From assembly GCA_016791445.1 (NCBI GenBank), contig JAEUMP010000025.1, positions 124,001 through 188,000 of the forward strand: 64,000 bases of DNA, read 5' to 3'. A program made the translations under genes and the position numbers. Position 1 is the first letter of the stretch. Each line of letters begins with the position of its first letter. The stretch is from Hyphomonadaceae bacterium (GTDB taxonomy: Bacteria > Pseudomonadota > Alphaproteobacteria > Caulobacterales > Aquidulcibacteraceae). The notes under the pieces are model-generated. The model was given only the letters and a program-made list of their open reading frames with translations, was not told the DNA's origin and did no database searches. This document shows, piece by piece, positions 18,935 through 27,286 of the stretch.

Positions 18935-19647
18935 GCGTCGAGGATCGGCGCGAAGCCGCCATAGATCATGCGCTGCATGTCGCCGACCATGTCCTGCGGC
19001 GCCGGCATGCGCGCATCGGCGTTGATCTTTTCCCACGCGCCGTCGCGCACCGTCTTCGACGGCCACTCGATCCACGAAAACACGATCGTCTCGCCGGGCG
19101 CCGCGTTCACGGCCATGCGGTAGTCGGTGATCTTGCCGTCCGGCACGTCGTCGCCCCACGCGTCGATCACGCGCAGCGCGCCATGATCGCGGAACATGAC
19201 CGCCATGGACTGTGCGATGCGCGCATAGTCCGCTTTCCTGTCTGTCGAGACCGGCAGCACGATGCCCTCGACATAGCCTGGCGCGGCGGCGTCCGCAGCG
19301 TCGTACAACGGGGCGAAGCCGCCCCAGATCATGCGCATGCCGTCGAAGGGCGGGGGATCGTTTTCCCGATGCATCCGAGGATGCTCCTGCAGTTTCTTCG
19401 ACGCCGCATCGCGAAGCTCGCGGTTCGGATACTCGATCCACGAAAATACGATCACTTCATCGGGCGTCGCCTTCACCGCGCGCCGCATGTCCGTGACCTT
19501 GCCGTCGGGAACGAAGTCCTCCCAGCACTCCACGACGCGCGTCGCGCCGAACTCTCGGAAGATGGGCGCCATCTCGGCGGCCAGCGCGAGGTACTTGTCG
19601 TTGTTGGCGGCCGGAACCGCGAGGAGGAAGCCGTCGAGGAATTTCAT
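18931..19647 (-). CDS. Tandem DUF1428 protein
   Basis: A protein of 238 residues made of two DUF1428 domains. Each has an F-x-G-F or VEGIVLPV first strand, a VPDGK(V/I)TD(M/Y)R block (residues about 46 and 170), an (E/G)-x-IVFSWIE(Y/W)P strand, and an (M)R/QRMI(W/Y)GGFAP ending. Single-domain family members have about 117 residues, so this is an internal duplication and fusion. The fold belongs to the dimeric alpha/beta barrel group, and the fusion mimics a dimer. Function unknown. Confidence 0.88.
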   Translation of the reverse strand: MKFLDGFLLAVPAANNDKYLALAAEMAPIFREFGATRVVECWEDFVPDGKVTDMRRAVKATPDEVIVFSWIEYPNRELRDAASKKLQEHPRMHRENDPPPFDGMRMIWGGFAPLYDAADAAAPGYVEGIVLPVSTDRKADYARIAQSMAVMFRDHGALRVIDAWGDDVPDGKITDYRMAVNAAPGETIVFSWIEWPSKTVRDGAWEKINADARMPAPQDMVGDMQRMIYGGFAPILDA

Positions 19648-19683
19648 GATGCAATCTCCTTGGTCGCGCCGCCGCAGCTCAGG

Positions 19684-20322
19684 CTATGCCGCCTTGCGGA
19701 AGTCGCCGATCTGCGCGGCAAGCGCCCGCTGGAACGCGGGACGCGCTGTACAACGCGCGACATAGGCCTTCAGGTTCGGAAACTCCCCGGAGATTTCCTC
19801 CTTGATGCGCAGCACCGTCGTCATCATCAGATCGCCGGCGGTGAAGCTGTCGCCGTCGAGATAGGGCTTGTCGCCGAGGGCATTGGAAAGCCCCGTCAGG
19901 CGCCGCTGCAGGAATTCCACCGCGCCGGGCCGCCGCAGGCGCGCCCATTCCTCGCCTTGGGCGAATATGTCGATAGTCGCGACCTGCATGGCGAAGGGCT
20001 CGATCGAGTTGAGCGCGGCGATCAGCCATTGCGTGGCGCGGGCGCGTGCAGCCTTGTCCGTCGGCAGCAGCGCTTCGGACCGTTCGCCGATGTGCAGCAC
20101 GATCGCGCCGGACTCAAACAGCGTCTCGCCATTCTCTTCGAGCACAGGCACCTGCCCGAACGGCTGCTGCGCACGATAGTCGGGCGTGTCCTGGTCGCCC
20201 TGTTCCAGGAGGCGCGTGCGGTACGGAATGCCTGCTTCTTCCAGCGCCCAGCGGACGCGCAGGTCCCGCACCTGGCCGTGCGCGAAATCGGGGACCCAGG
20301 CGAATGCGGAAACGGTGATCAT
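19684..20322 (-). CDS. Glutathione S-transferase family protein
   Basis: A protein of 212 residues. The N-terminal thioredoxin-fold domain includes PFGQVPVLEENGETLFESGAI, with the cis-Pro and the ES pair of the glutathione site. The C-terminal helical domain includes YLDGDSFTAGDLMM, the conserved N-capping region. It is third in a translationally coupled ArsR-AHSA1-GST operon, overlapping the AHSA1 gene by 4 bp (ATGA). Confidence 0.92.
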   Translation of the reverse strand: MITVSAFAWVPDFAHGQVRDLRVRWALEEAGIPYRTRLLEQGDQDTPDYRAQQPFGQVPVLEENGETLFESGAIVLHIGERSEALLPTDKAARARATQWLIAALNSIEPFAMQVATIDIFAQGEEWARLRRPGAVEFLQRRLTGLSNALGDKPYLDGDSFTAGDLMMTTVLRIKEEISGEFPNLKAYVARCTARPAFQRALAAQIGDFRKAA

Positions 20323-20786
20323 GACGTCAACTCCAGCGCGGTGCGGTTGGCATAAATGACGGCCTTGTCGAACGCGCTCGACCAGCCGCCCACATGGCTG
20401 TCGCGGCGCGCGGCATCGAGGAACGGCGACTGGTGGAAGGTCATCACCGTCTTGCCGTCGTGCTCGCGGAATGTAATGGTGACGAGCGTTTCAAGAGCGT
20501 TCGAGGGCCCGTTGTCCCATTTGAACGTGAAGACGAGCCGCTCATGCGGGACGATCTCGCGATAGACGCCGCCGAACCAGTTGTTGGGATCGTCCGCGCT
20601 GGCGATGCGTGCGCGGTAGGCGCCGCCGACACGCAGATCGATGTCACAGTCCGTGCAGGTGTAGGATCCGGGCCCCATCCAGTTGCGGAAATGCGCCGGA
20701 TCCGTCCACAGGGCGAAGACAAGCGATGCGGGCGCATCGAACGTGCGCGCGATCAGCAATTCGTCGTCGGCGAGCGTGGCGCTCAT
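20319..20786 (-). CDS. SRPBCC/AHSA1 family protein
   Basis: A protein of 155 residues in the START-like fold. It opens with the strand LIARTFDAPASLVFALWTDPAHFRNWMGP, contains the D-x-R-VGG-x-YR turn, and ends with a long helix. This is the Activator of Hsp90 ATPase homologue 1-like group, which often sits next to an ArsR regulator. The ligand is unknown. It overlaps both neighbours by ATGA. Confidence 0.9.
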   Translation of the reverse strand: MSATLADDELLIARTFDAPASLVFALWTDPAHFRNWMGPGSYTCTDCDIDLRVGGAYRARIASADDPNNWFGGVYREIVPHERLVFTFKWDNGPSNALETLVTITFREHDGKTVMTFHQSPFLDAARRDSHVGGWSSAFDKAVIYANRTALELTS

Positions 20787-21127
20787 TTCTTCTTCTCCGG
20801 TTTCTTGTTCTTCAGCTCGGCGATATAGGCGTCCATCCTGTCGAAGCTCTCGCTCCAGAATCGGCGATAGAAATCGAGCCATTCATCGACGCTCTTGAGC
20901 GCCTGCGGCTCCAGCTTGCACGGTCGCCATTGCGCCTCGCGCGAACGCGTGATGAGCCCCGCCGTTTCCAGCACCTTCAGATGCCGCGACACGGCAGGCA
21001 GGCTGATGTCGAACGGCTCCGCGATTTCGTTCACCGTCGCCTCGCCCGCCGCGAGCCGCGCAAGGATCGCGCGCCGCGTCGGATCGGCGAGCGCCGAAAG
21101 CGCAAGGGAGAGCGGGTCGGTCTTCAT
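20783..21127 (-). CDS. ArsR/SmtB-type transcriptional regulator
   Basis: A winged-helix protein of 114 residues: ALADPTRRAILARLAAGEATVNEIAEPFDISLPAVSRHLKVLETAGLI is the ArsR helix-turn-helix. No metal-binding Cys motif is present, which fits the non-metal SdpR-like branch usually paired with AHSA1 proteins. It is first in a coupled three-gene operon. The palindrome at 21127-21144 abuts its start codon, so autorepression is likely. Confidence 0.92.
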   Translation of the reverse strand: MKTDPLSLALSALADPTRRAILARLAAGEATVNEIAEPFDISLPAVSRHLKVLETAGLITRSREAQWRPCKLEPQALKSVDEWLDFYRRFWSESFDRMDAYIAELKNKKPEKKK

Positions 21128-21144
21128 TTAACGAGGACGTTAAA
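21127..21144 (-). promoter_or_regulatory. Operator of the ArsR-AHSA1-GST operon
   Basis: A perfect inverted repeat TTTAACG-N4-CGTTAAA begins at the last base of the ArsR start codon. AT-rich sequence just upstream (TTTATTTAAC on the minus strand) could be the -10 element, which would make the mRNA nearly leaderless. Confidence 0.72.
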
Positions 21145-21175
21145 TAAAGAATCGCGAGGCGTCAACCGCGGAATC

Positions 21176-21202
21176 AAAAAGGCCCCGGCTTGAGCCGGGG
21201 CC
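21176..21202 (-). terminator. Intrinsic terminator of fba
   Basis: On the minus strand, GGCCCCGGCT and its complement form a 10-bp GC stem with a 2-nt loop (21202-21181), followed by five U residues (21180-21176). It lies 29 bp beyond the fba stop, in the right orientation. Confidence 0.85.
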
Positions 21203-21230
21203 TGATGCTGCATCGGCAGTCGTGGAGCGC

Positions 21231-22316
21231 CTACTCCGCCGCGACGCGGGTGCTGTCGAATTGCGCGTCGAGTTCGCCCTTGGCGTATTTCGTGGCCATC
21301 GCCGAGAGCGGCACGACCTTGATCTTCGAGGCCCAGCCCTCACAGCCGAATTCCTGGAAGCGCTGCTTGCAGACTTTCCGCATCGCTTCCTTCGCGGGCT
21401 TCAGATAGGCGCGCGGATCGAATTCGCCCGGCTTTTCCGCAAACACCTTCCGGATCGCGCCGGTGATGGCCATGCGGTTGTCGGTGTCGATGTTGATCTT
21501 GCGCACGCCGTGCTTGATGCCGCGCTGGATTTCCTCGACCGGCACGCCCCACGTCTGGGGCATCTGGCCGCCGTACTCGTTGATGATGTCCTGCAGATCC
21601 TGCGGCACGCTCGAGGAGCCGTGCATCACGAGGTGCGTGTTCGGCAGGCGGCGATGGATTTCCTCGATGACGTTCATCGCCAGCACCGCGCCGTCGGGCT
21701 TGCGGGAGAACTTGTAGGCGCCGTGGCTCGTGCCCATCGCGATCGCGAGCGCATCGACGCCCGTATGCTTCACGAACTGCACGGCCTGATCCGGGTCCGT
21801 CAGCAGCTGGCTGTGGTCGAGCTTGCCTTCGAAACCGTGGCCGTCTTCCTTCTCGCCTTCACCGGTCTCGAGGCTGCCCAGCACGCCGAGTTCGCCTTCC
21901 ACGGACACGCCGCACGCATGCGCCATGTCGACGACCTGACGGGTCACCGCGGCGTTGTAGTCGTAGTCGGCAGGCGTCTTGCCGTCGGCCATGAGGCTGC
22001 CGTCCATCATCACAGAGGTGAAGCCGTACTGGATGGCGGTGGCGCAGGTCGCCGGGCTGTTGCCGTGGTCCTGGTGCATGCAGATCGGGATGTGCGGATA
22101 GATTTCGACGAGGGCGTCGATCATCCGCGTCAGCATGATGTCGTTGGCGTAGTTCCGTGCGCCGCGCGACGCCTGGATGATCACCGGCGCGTTCAGCTCG
22201 TCGGCCGCCTCCAGGATCGCCAGACCCTGTTCCATGTTGTTGATGTTGTAGGCGGGCAGGCCGTAGTCGTGCTCGGCGGCGTGGTCGAGAAGCTGGCGAA
22301 GCGTGATGCGGGCCAT
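21231..22316 (-). CDS. fba: Class II fructose-bisphosphate aldolase
   Basis: A protein of 361 residues. Class II zinc-aldolase motifs are intact: HQDHGN with H81, D83 and H84 (catalytic Asp and zinc ligand), GYxxxG-like loops, VMHGSSSVP near the middle and KINIDTDNR later. Sequence character is that of the long-insert class IIA/Calvin-type group common in alphaproteobacteria. It cleaves fructose-1,6-bisphosphate reversibly into dihydroxyacetone phosphate and glyceraldehyde-3-phosphate. It is downstream of pgk on the same strand and ends at a clear terminator. Confidence 0.97.
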   Translation of the reverse strand: MARITLRQLLDHAAEHDYGLPAYNINNMEQGLAILEAADELNAPVIIQASRGARNYANDIMLTRMIDALVEIYPHIPICMHQDHGNSPATCATAIQYGFTSVMMDGSLMADGKTPADYDYNAAVTRQVVDMAHACGVSVEGELGVLGSLETGEGEKEDGHGFEGKLDHSQLLTDPDQAVQFVKHTGVDALAIAMGTSHGAYKFSRKPDGAVLAMNVIEEIHRRLPNTHLVMHGSSSVPQDLQDIINEYGGQMPQTWGVPVEEIQRGIKHGVRKINIDTDNRMAITGAIRKVFAEKPGEFDPRAYLKPAKEAMRKVCKQRFQEFGCEGWASKIKVVPLSAMATKYAKGELDAQFDSTRVAAE

Positions 22317-22430
22317 GGTGCGCGGGGTCCCTGACTGAAATGTCCTGAGTGTCCCGTGGTTTTACGGGACGAAACGGGGGGGTCAACCGGGCGCCCCTGA
22401 TGCGAAAACGCCTAAGGTGGCGCGCGCGCC

Positions 22431-23627
22431 TCAGGCGCTGCGCTTCAAAGCCTCCACGCCCGGCAGCGGCTTGCCTTCCATCCATTCAAGAAATGCGCCG
22501 CCGGCGGTGCTCACGAAGGTGAAGTCGTCCACGACGCCCGCATGGTTCAGCGCCGCCACGGTGTCGCCGCCGCCGGCGACCGCGATCAGCTTGCCGGCGC
22601 GGGCGTGGACGGCGGCGAGGTGCGCGGCGCCCACGGTGCCCTTGTCGAACGGCGGCACTTCGAAGACGCCGAGCGGGCCGTTCCAGATCAGCGTCGCGGA
22701 ATTGGCCATGGCGCGGCCGAGGCGGTGCACCGTCTCGGGGCCGGCGTCGAGAATGCGTTCGTCCTCATCGACCTCGCCGAGACCGCGCACCCGCGCCGGC
22801 GCGCCGGGCGCGAGACGTTCGGCGACGATGATGTCGATCGGCAGGAAGAGCTTGCAGTTGTTCTGGCCGGCGAGACGCACGATCTCGCGCGCGGTCTCCG
22901 CCAGGTCTTTCTCGCAGTAGGACGCGCCGACGTCGTAACCCTGCGCGTAAAGGAATGTGTTCGCCATGCCGCCGCCGATGGCGAGCTTGTCGAGCTTGGT
23001 GACGAGGTTCTTCAAGAGGTCGATCTTCGAGGAGACCTTCGAGCCGCCGACGATCCCGAGCACGGGCCGCTTCGGGCTGCCGAGCGCCGCTTCGAGTGCA
23101 TCGAGTTCCTGCTCCATCTGCTTGCCGGCGTAGGCCGGCAGCAGATGCGCGAGCGCTTCGGTGGAAACGTGTGCGCGGTGCGCCGCAGAGAACGCGTCGT
23201 TGACGTACATGTCGCCCAGCGCCGCCATTTCCTTGGCGAGGCCAGGATCGTTCTTCTCCTCGCCCGCGTGGAAGCGCGTGTTTTCAAGCAGGATCACGCC
23301 GCCGGCCGGCAGGGCGTCGATAGCGGCTTTCGCCGCCGCACCGACGCAATCATCCGCGAACGCCACGGGCGCGCCGAGCAGCGCCGACAGCGGCTCGACG
23401 ATCGGGCGCAGGGACATTTCCGGCACGCGCTTGCCCTTGGGCCGGTCGAAATGCGCGAGCAACACGACCTTGGCGCCCTGACCGCGCAGCATTTCGACGG
23501 TGGGCAGCGCCGCCCGCAACCGGGTATCGTCGGTCACCTTGCCGTCCTGCATCGGCACGTTGAAGTCCACACGGACAAGGGCGCGCGCGCCGTTGGCGTT
23601 GGCAGTTTCGAGGCGGCGGAAGGTCAA
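22431..23627 (-). CDS. pgk: Phosphoglycerate kinase
   Basis: A protein of 398 residues if it starts at TTG 23627, the standard PGK length. The N-terminal RALVRVDFNVPMQDGKV and the LLAHFDRPKGK segment precede the hinge and the GGGDTVAALN nucleotide loop. No ATG or GTG exists at the right place; AGGAG lies 6-7 bp before the TTG, which decides the start. It transfers phosphate between 1,3-bisphosphoglycerate and ADP. fba follows with a 114-bp gap; gap lies 3.7 kb upstream behind inserted genes. Confidence 0.97.
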   Translation of the reverse strand: MTFRRLETANANGARALVRVDFNVPMQDGKVTDDTRLRAALPTVEMLRGQGAKVVLLAHFDRPKGKRVPEMSLRPIVEPLSALLGAPVAFADDCVGAAAKAAIDALPAGGVILLENTRFHAGEEKNDPGLAKEMAALGDMYVNDAFSAAHRAHVSTEALAHLLPAYAGKQMEQELDALEAALGSPKRPVLGIVGGSKVSSKIDLLKNLVTKLDKLAIGGGMANTFLYAQGYDVGASYCEKDLAETAREIVRLAGQNNCKLFLPIDIIVAERLAPGAPARVRGLGEVDEDERILDAGPETVHRLGRAMANSATLIWNGPLGVFEVPPFDKGTVGAAHLAAVHARAGKLIAVAGGGDTVAALNHAGVVDDFTFVSTAGGAFLEWMEGKPLPGVEALKRSA

Positions 23628-23656
23628 GGGGGGCTCCTGGTCGGAATATGGCGTGC

Positions 23657-23684
23657 TTGATAGCGGCCGTTGGCGAGGGCGCAA
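23657..23684 (-). promoter_or_regulatory. Candidate promoter of pgk
   Basis: On the minus strand, TTGCGC (23684-23679) is separated by 16 bp from TATCAA (23662-23657). A transcript would begin around 23650 and give a 5' leader of about 22 nt before the TTG start. Confidence 0.4.
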
Positions 23685-23717
23685 ATGCGGACGCTTAATG
23701 CGGACCTTGCTGCAGCG

Positions 23718-23737
23718 TATAACTTGAGTTATAACTT
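23718..23737 (+). promoter_or_regulatory. Operator/promoter of the AbrB-Doc module
   Basis: A perfect palindrome TATAACT-TG-AGTTATA (23718-23733) is followed by CTT, so TATAACTT also occurs as a direct repeat. TATAAC is a good -10 hexamer, so antitoxin binding here would occlude the promoter. The antitoxin start is 15 bp downstream, with GAGGGGAC as Shine-Dalgarno. Confidence 0.65.
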
Positions 23738-23751
23738 CCGCCGAGGGGACC

Positions 23752-23976
23752 ATGACCGAAGTCAAAATCCGCAAGATCGGCAACTCCCTGGGCGTGATCC
23801 TGCCGAAAGAGGTTCTCGCCCAGCTGCGCGCCGCCGAAGGCGACAGCCTGATGATCACGGCGGCGCCGGACGGCGTCTTCGTCAGCGCCTACGATGCGCG
23901 CGTGGCCGAGCAGGTCGAGGCGGGGCGGGGCATTGCGCGGCGCTATCGCAATGCGTTGCGCGAGTTGGCGAAGTAG
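23752..23976 (+). CDS. AbrB/MazE-family antitoxin
   Basis: A protein of 74 residues with the swapped-hairpin AbrB DNA-binding motif KIRKIGNSLGVILPKEVLAQL at the N-terminus. The basic C-terminal tail (EQVEAGRGIARRYRNALREL) probably wraps and inhibits the toxin. The Doc toxin gene begins 9 bp downstream. The palindrome upstream is the likely autoregulatory site. Confidence 0.9.
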   Translation: MTEVKIRKIGNSLGVILPKEVLAQLRAAEGDSLMITAAPDGVFVSAYDARVAEQVEAGRGIARRYRNALRELAK

Positions 23977-23985
23977 GCCTGCGCC

Positions 23986-24372
23986 ATGGCTGAACCGGTC
24001 TGGCTGGAGACCGAAGCGATCCTGCGCCTGCACCTGGAGCAACTGGAAGAACACGGCGGCGGCCTCGGCGTCCGCGACGAAGGCCTGCTCGACTCCGCGA
24101 TGTCGCGCGCGCGCAATCGCTACGTGTACGGCGAGACGGATGTCGTCGTGCTCGCGACAGCCTATGCCAGCGGCATCGTCGGCAATCATCCGTTCATCGA
24201 CGGCAACAAGCGCACCGGCTTCATCGCGATGGCGCTCTTTCTGGAGGTGAACGGCCTCACCGTCACCGCAGAGGAGGCGGATGTCGTCCTGACGATGCTC
24301 GCACTCGCCGCAGGCGCCATCGACGACGACGCCTTCACCGCGTGGCTCCGCGCGAACGTCGCGCCGCTCTAG
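23986..24372 (+). CDS. doc: Doc (death-on-curing) family toxin
   Basis: A protein of 128 residues. The Fic/Doc signature HPFIDGNKR spans residues 68-76, with catalytic His68 and with Lys75 where Fic AMP-transferases have Gly, as in Doc kinases that phosphorylate EF-Tu. The N-terminal LRLHLEQLEEHGGGLGVRDEGLLDSAMSR is also typical of Doc. Its partner is an AbrB-type rather than Phd-type antitoxin. Its stop shares CTAG with the convergent peptidase gene. Confidence 0.93.
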   Translation: MAEPVWLETEAILRLHLEQLEEHGGGLGVRDEGLLDSAMSRARNRYVYGETDVVVLATAYASGIVGNHPFIDGNKRTGFIAMALFLEVNGLTVTAEEADVVLTMLALAAGAIDDDAFTAWLRANVAPL

Positions 24373-26492
24373 TCCATCAGCTTGCGCGCGAGATAGACGT
24401 AATGCCGCGCACAGCGTTCGGCGTTGAGCACCGGGTCGCTGTCGTTGGAATGGCCGCCCTCGGTGTTCTCGTAATAGAGCGCGGGATAGCCCATCGTCTG
24501 CATGCGCGCGGCGAATTTGCGCGCGTGGCCGGGATGGACGCGGTCGTCGCGGGTGTTGGTGGTGATGTAGGGTTCGGGATAGCGCTGTCCGGGCTTGAGG
24601 TTCTGATAGGCGGAATAGCGCGCGATGAAGGCCGCTTCCGCCGGGATTCGCGGGTCGCCGTATTCGCCGATCCATGACGCGCCGGGCGGAAGGTCCTGGA
24701 AGCGCAGCATGTCGATCAGCGGGCTCTCGATCACCGCCGCATTCATGAGGTCGGGGCTCTGGGTCAGCAGCACCGAGGTGAGCACGCCGCCGTTGCTGCG
24801 CCCGTAGATGCCGAGCTTCCGCGGCGTCGTGATCCCCAGCCGGACAAGTTCGCGCGCGACGGCCGCGAAGTCGTCGAACGCCTTCTGCCGGTTTTCCCGC
24901 AGCACAGCCTGATGCCAGGCGGGGCCGAACTCGCCGCCGCCGCGGATGTTGGCGTTGACGAACACGCCGCCGTTCTCGAGCCAGAGCTTGCCCATTTCGG
25001 GAATGTAGACGGGCGGCTTGGACACCTCGAAGCCGCCATAGCCGAACATCAGCGTCGCCGCGCCGCCTTCGGGCATGATTTTCGGGCGCACCACGAAGAA
25101 GGGAATGCGCGCGCCGTCGCTCGACGTGGCGAAATGCTGCTCGACGACGTTTTTCGAGGCGTCGAACTTCGGCGCCTGCCCCATCACCTGTTGCGCGCGA
25201 CCCGTGGCGGCGTCGGCGAGCCACAGCGTCGTCGGATCGAGGAAACCCTGCGCGGAAATGAAGACCTTCTCGTCGGATGCGGATGCATCGACGACGGTGA
25301 GCGTGGCGTTCTCCGGCAGGGCGAGGCGCGTGCGCGTCCACGTCTCGCCGGCGCGGTCGAAGACATCCACGGCGCCTTTGACGTCTTCGAGCAGTTGCAC
25401 GACGAGACGTCCGTCCGTCGACTTCACCGCTTCCACCGCCTCATTGGCCTTCGGCGCGAAGACGAGCGCGGGCCTGTCGAGCGTCGATACGTCGTAGGCG
25501 ATCGCGGCGCCTTGCGGGAAGCCGTTCCACGCTTCCTGCAGCGTGAAGATCGCGCGGTCGTCGACGAAGGTGTGGAACTGGGCGCGGGTGGGAAGGTCGA
25601 CGCGGCGGGGGCTGTCGCCCAGAACCAGATGGAATTCCGCCTGGAAGGTGCTCAGCGGCCGCTGTGCGAGCACCTCGATGGCCTTGCCTGAAGCGTCGCG
25701 CAGCGTGACGGGATAGACGCCGTAGCCGCCGTCCTTCGCATCGCCGCGGAAAACCTCGCGCGCCTCGGCCAGCGTCTGCCCGCGCTTCAGAAGTTTCAGC
25801 ACGAACGGATAGCCGCTCTCCGTCAGCGTGCCGGGTCCGAAGTCGGTGGCGATGGCGAGCGTGTCGGCGTCGACCCACTGGAAGCGGTGCTTGCCTTCCG
25901 GCAACGTGAAGCCGTCGCGCCGGAACGTGCGTGTCTGCGTGTCGAACTCGCGCACGGTGACCGCGTCCTTGCCGCCGTCGGAGAGACTGACGAGGCAATA
26001 GCGCCGCGCCGGCGGCAGGCAGTTGGCGCCCTTGTAGATCCAGTTCGCGCGTTCGGTGCGGGCGAGCGCGTCGATGTCGAGCACGGTCTGCCAGCGCGGC
26101 GCGCCGCGGCGAAAGCTGTCGAGGCTCGCACGCCGCCACACGCCGCGCACATGCGTGCGGTCCTGCCAGAAATTGTCGACGCCGCCGGCGCGGAAGGTCG
26201 GCGTCGGGATGCGGTCGTTCGCGGTGAGCACGGCGAGCGCCTCGTCGCGGAAGCGTGCATAGCGCGGATCGCCTTCAAGCACCGCCTTCGTCCTCGCGTT
26301 CTGTTCGTTCACCCACGCGAGCGCGCGTTCGCCGTTCACCTCTTCGAGCCAGAGGAATTCGTCCGCGGCGCGCACGGCGGCGGGCGAGAGATCGGGTGCG
26401 GCCGGTTCCAGCGCTGCGGGCGGTGTCTCCACCGGCGTGGACGCGCACGCGGCAAGCGCGAGAACGCAGAGAAGGGAACGAAGAGCGGTCAT
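24369..26492 (-). CDS. Prolyl oligopeptidase family (S9A) lipoprotein
   Basis: A protein of 707 residues. A signal ending in LAAC (Cys near 19) suggests a lipid anchor. A beta-propeller domain is followed by the S9 catalytic domain with FGYGGFEV, nucleophile Ser566 in GRSNGG, Asp650 in DDRVHPGHA and His681 in EGGH. It cleaves short proline-containing peptides, probably in the periplasm. The start at 26492 gives a proper signal; upstream in-frame codons do not. Confidence 0.93.
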   Translation of the reverse strand: MTALRSLLCVLALAACASTPVETPPAALEPAAPDLSPAAVRAADEFLWLEEVNGERALAWVNEQNARTKAVLEGDPRYARFRDEALAVLTANDRIPTPTFRAGGVDNFWQDRTHVRGVWRRASLDSFRRGAPRWQTVLDIDALARTERANWIYKGANCLPPARRYCLVSLSDGGKDAVTVREFDTQTRTFRRDGFTLPEGKHRFQWVDADTLAIATDFGPGTLTESGYPFVLKLLKRGQTLAEAREVFRGDAKDGGYGVYPVTLRDASGKAIEVLAQRPLSTFQAEFHLVLGDSPRRVDLPTRAQFHTFVDDRAIFTLQEAWNGFPQGAAIAYDVSTLDRPALVFAPKANEAVEAVKSTDGRLVVQLLEDVKGAVDVFDRAGETWTRTRLALPENATLTVVDASASDEKVFISAQGFLDPTTLWLADAATGRAQQVMGQAPKFDASKNVVEQHFATSSDGARIPFFVVRPKIMPEGGAATLMFGYGGFEVSKPPVYIPEMGKLWLENGGVFVNANIRGGGEFGPAWHQAVLRENRQKAFDDFAAVARELVRLGITTPRKLGIYGRSNGGVLTSVLLTQSPDLMNAAVIESPLIDMLRFQDLPPGASWIGEYGDPRIPAEAAFIARYSAYQNLKPGQRYPEPYITTNTRDDRVHPGHARKFAARMQTMGYPALYYENTEGGHSNDSDPVLNAERCARHYVYLARKLMD

Positions 26493-26611
26493 GGCAACGT
26501 CCGGCGCTGAAAGGATTTTCCGGCGCGGACTGTAGGGGGCATGGCGCGGAGCGCAATGCACGTTCGTCGCATGAACTGGCGTCGCAGGAAGTCGCGCCGG
26601 ACGCCCTTGCT

Positions 26612-27118
26612 CTAGCGTGCGCCGAGGAAGTCCAGCTTGCCGAGCGGCACGCCGTTGGCGCGCAGGATCGCGTAGGCGGTGGTGAAGTGGAAATAGAAGT
26701 TCGGCAGCGCCCAGCGCGTCAGATATTCGCCGCCCTTGAACTTGAGTTCCATCGGGCCCGCCTTGAAGGCGATTTCACGATCGACCGCGCCGTCCACGTT
26801 CGCCGCCGGCACGCTCTCGACGAAGGCGATCGTCTTCGCGATGCGCTCCTGCAATTGCTCGACCGTCGTCTCCGTATCCGGGAACGACGGCGCATCGACG
26901 CCGCCGAGACGCGCGAGCGTGAACTTCGCGTGGTCCGCCGTCATCTGCACCTGACGGATGAAGGGATGCATGTCCGGCGCGAGGCGGCCCTGCAGCAGCA
27001 CGTTCACATCGAAGCCGCGCGCGGTCGCGTTGTCCTGCGCTTTCGTTATGAAACCCGACAGCGCCTTCAGGTTCTGCAGCAGTTGCGGCGCGCACGCGGC
27101 GTGGAGGGAAAGCGTCAT
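26612..27118 (-). CDS. DUF1993 family protein
   Basis: A protein of 168 residues matching DUF1993 (PF09351): LQNLKALSGFITKAQDNA at the N-terminus, RLAPDMHPFIRQVQMTADHAKF in the first half and LPNFYFHFTTAYAILRANGVPLGKLDFLG at the end. It has a helical DinB-like character with possible metal ligands (His51 in the DMHPF segment and a later His). Function unknown. It lies between gap and the peptidase on the same strand. Confidence 0.88.
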   Translation of the reverse strand: MTLSLHAACAPQLLQNLKALSGFITKAQDNATARGFDVNVLLQGRLAPDMHPFIRQVQMTADHAKFTLARLGGVDAPSFPDTETTVEQLQERIAKTIAFVESVPAANVDGAVDREIAFKAGPMELKFKGGEYLTRWALPNFYFHFTTAYAILRANGVPLGKLDFLGAR

Positions 27119-27153
27119 GGTGTGGCCTCTAATTTTCTTGCGCTGTAAGCGCC

Positions 27154-27261
27154 GTCATTCCGGGGCGGCTGAAAGCCGAACCCGGAACCCAGGCGTTCAA
27201 GCGAACCGTCTCAACCAGTCCCCTGGGTTCCGGATCGCGACTGCGTCGCGTCCGGAATGAC
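27154..27261 (+). repeat. GTCATTCCGG-type palindromic intergenic repeat
   Basis: Outer arms are GTCATTCCGG (27154-27163) and CCGGAATGAC (27252-27261). Inner arms are CCGGAACCCAGG (27182-27193) and its complement (27222-27233). The unit of about 108 bp can fold into a long hairpin between the DUF1993 start and the gap stop. Similar CCGGAATGAC-ended repeats are widespread in alphaproteobacteria; only this copy was noticed here. Confidence 0.75.
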
Positions 27262-27286
27262 TGAGACTACTGTTTGATCGAAATGC

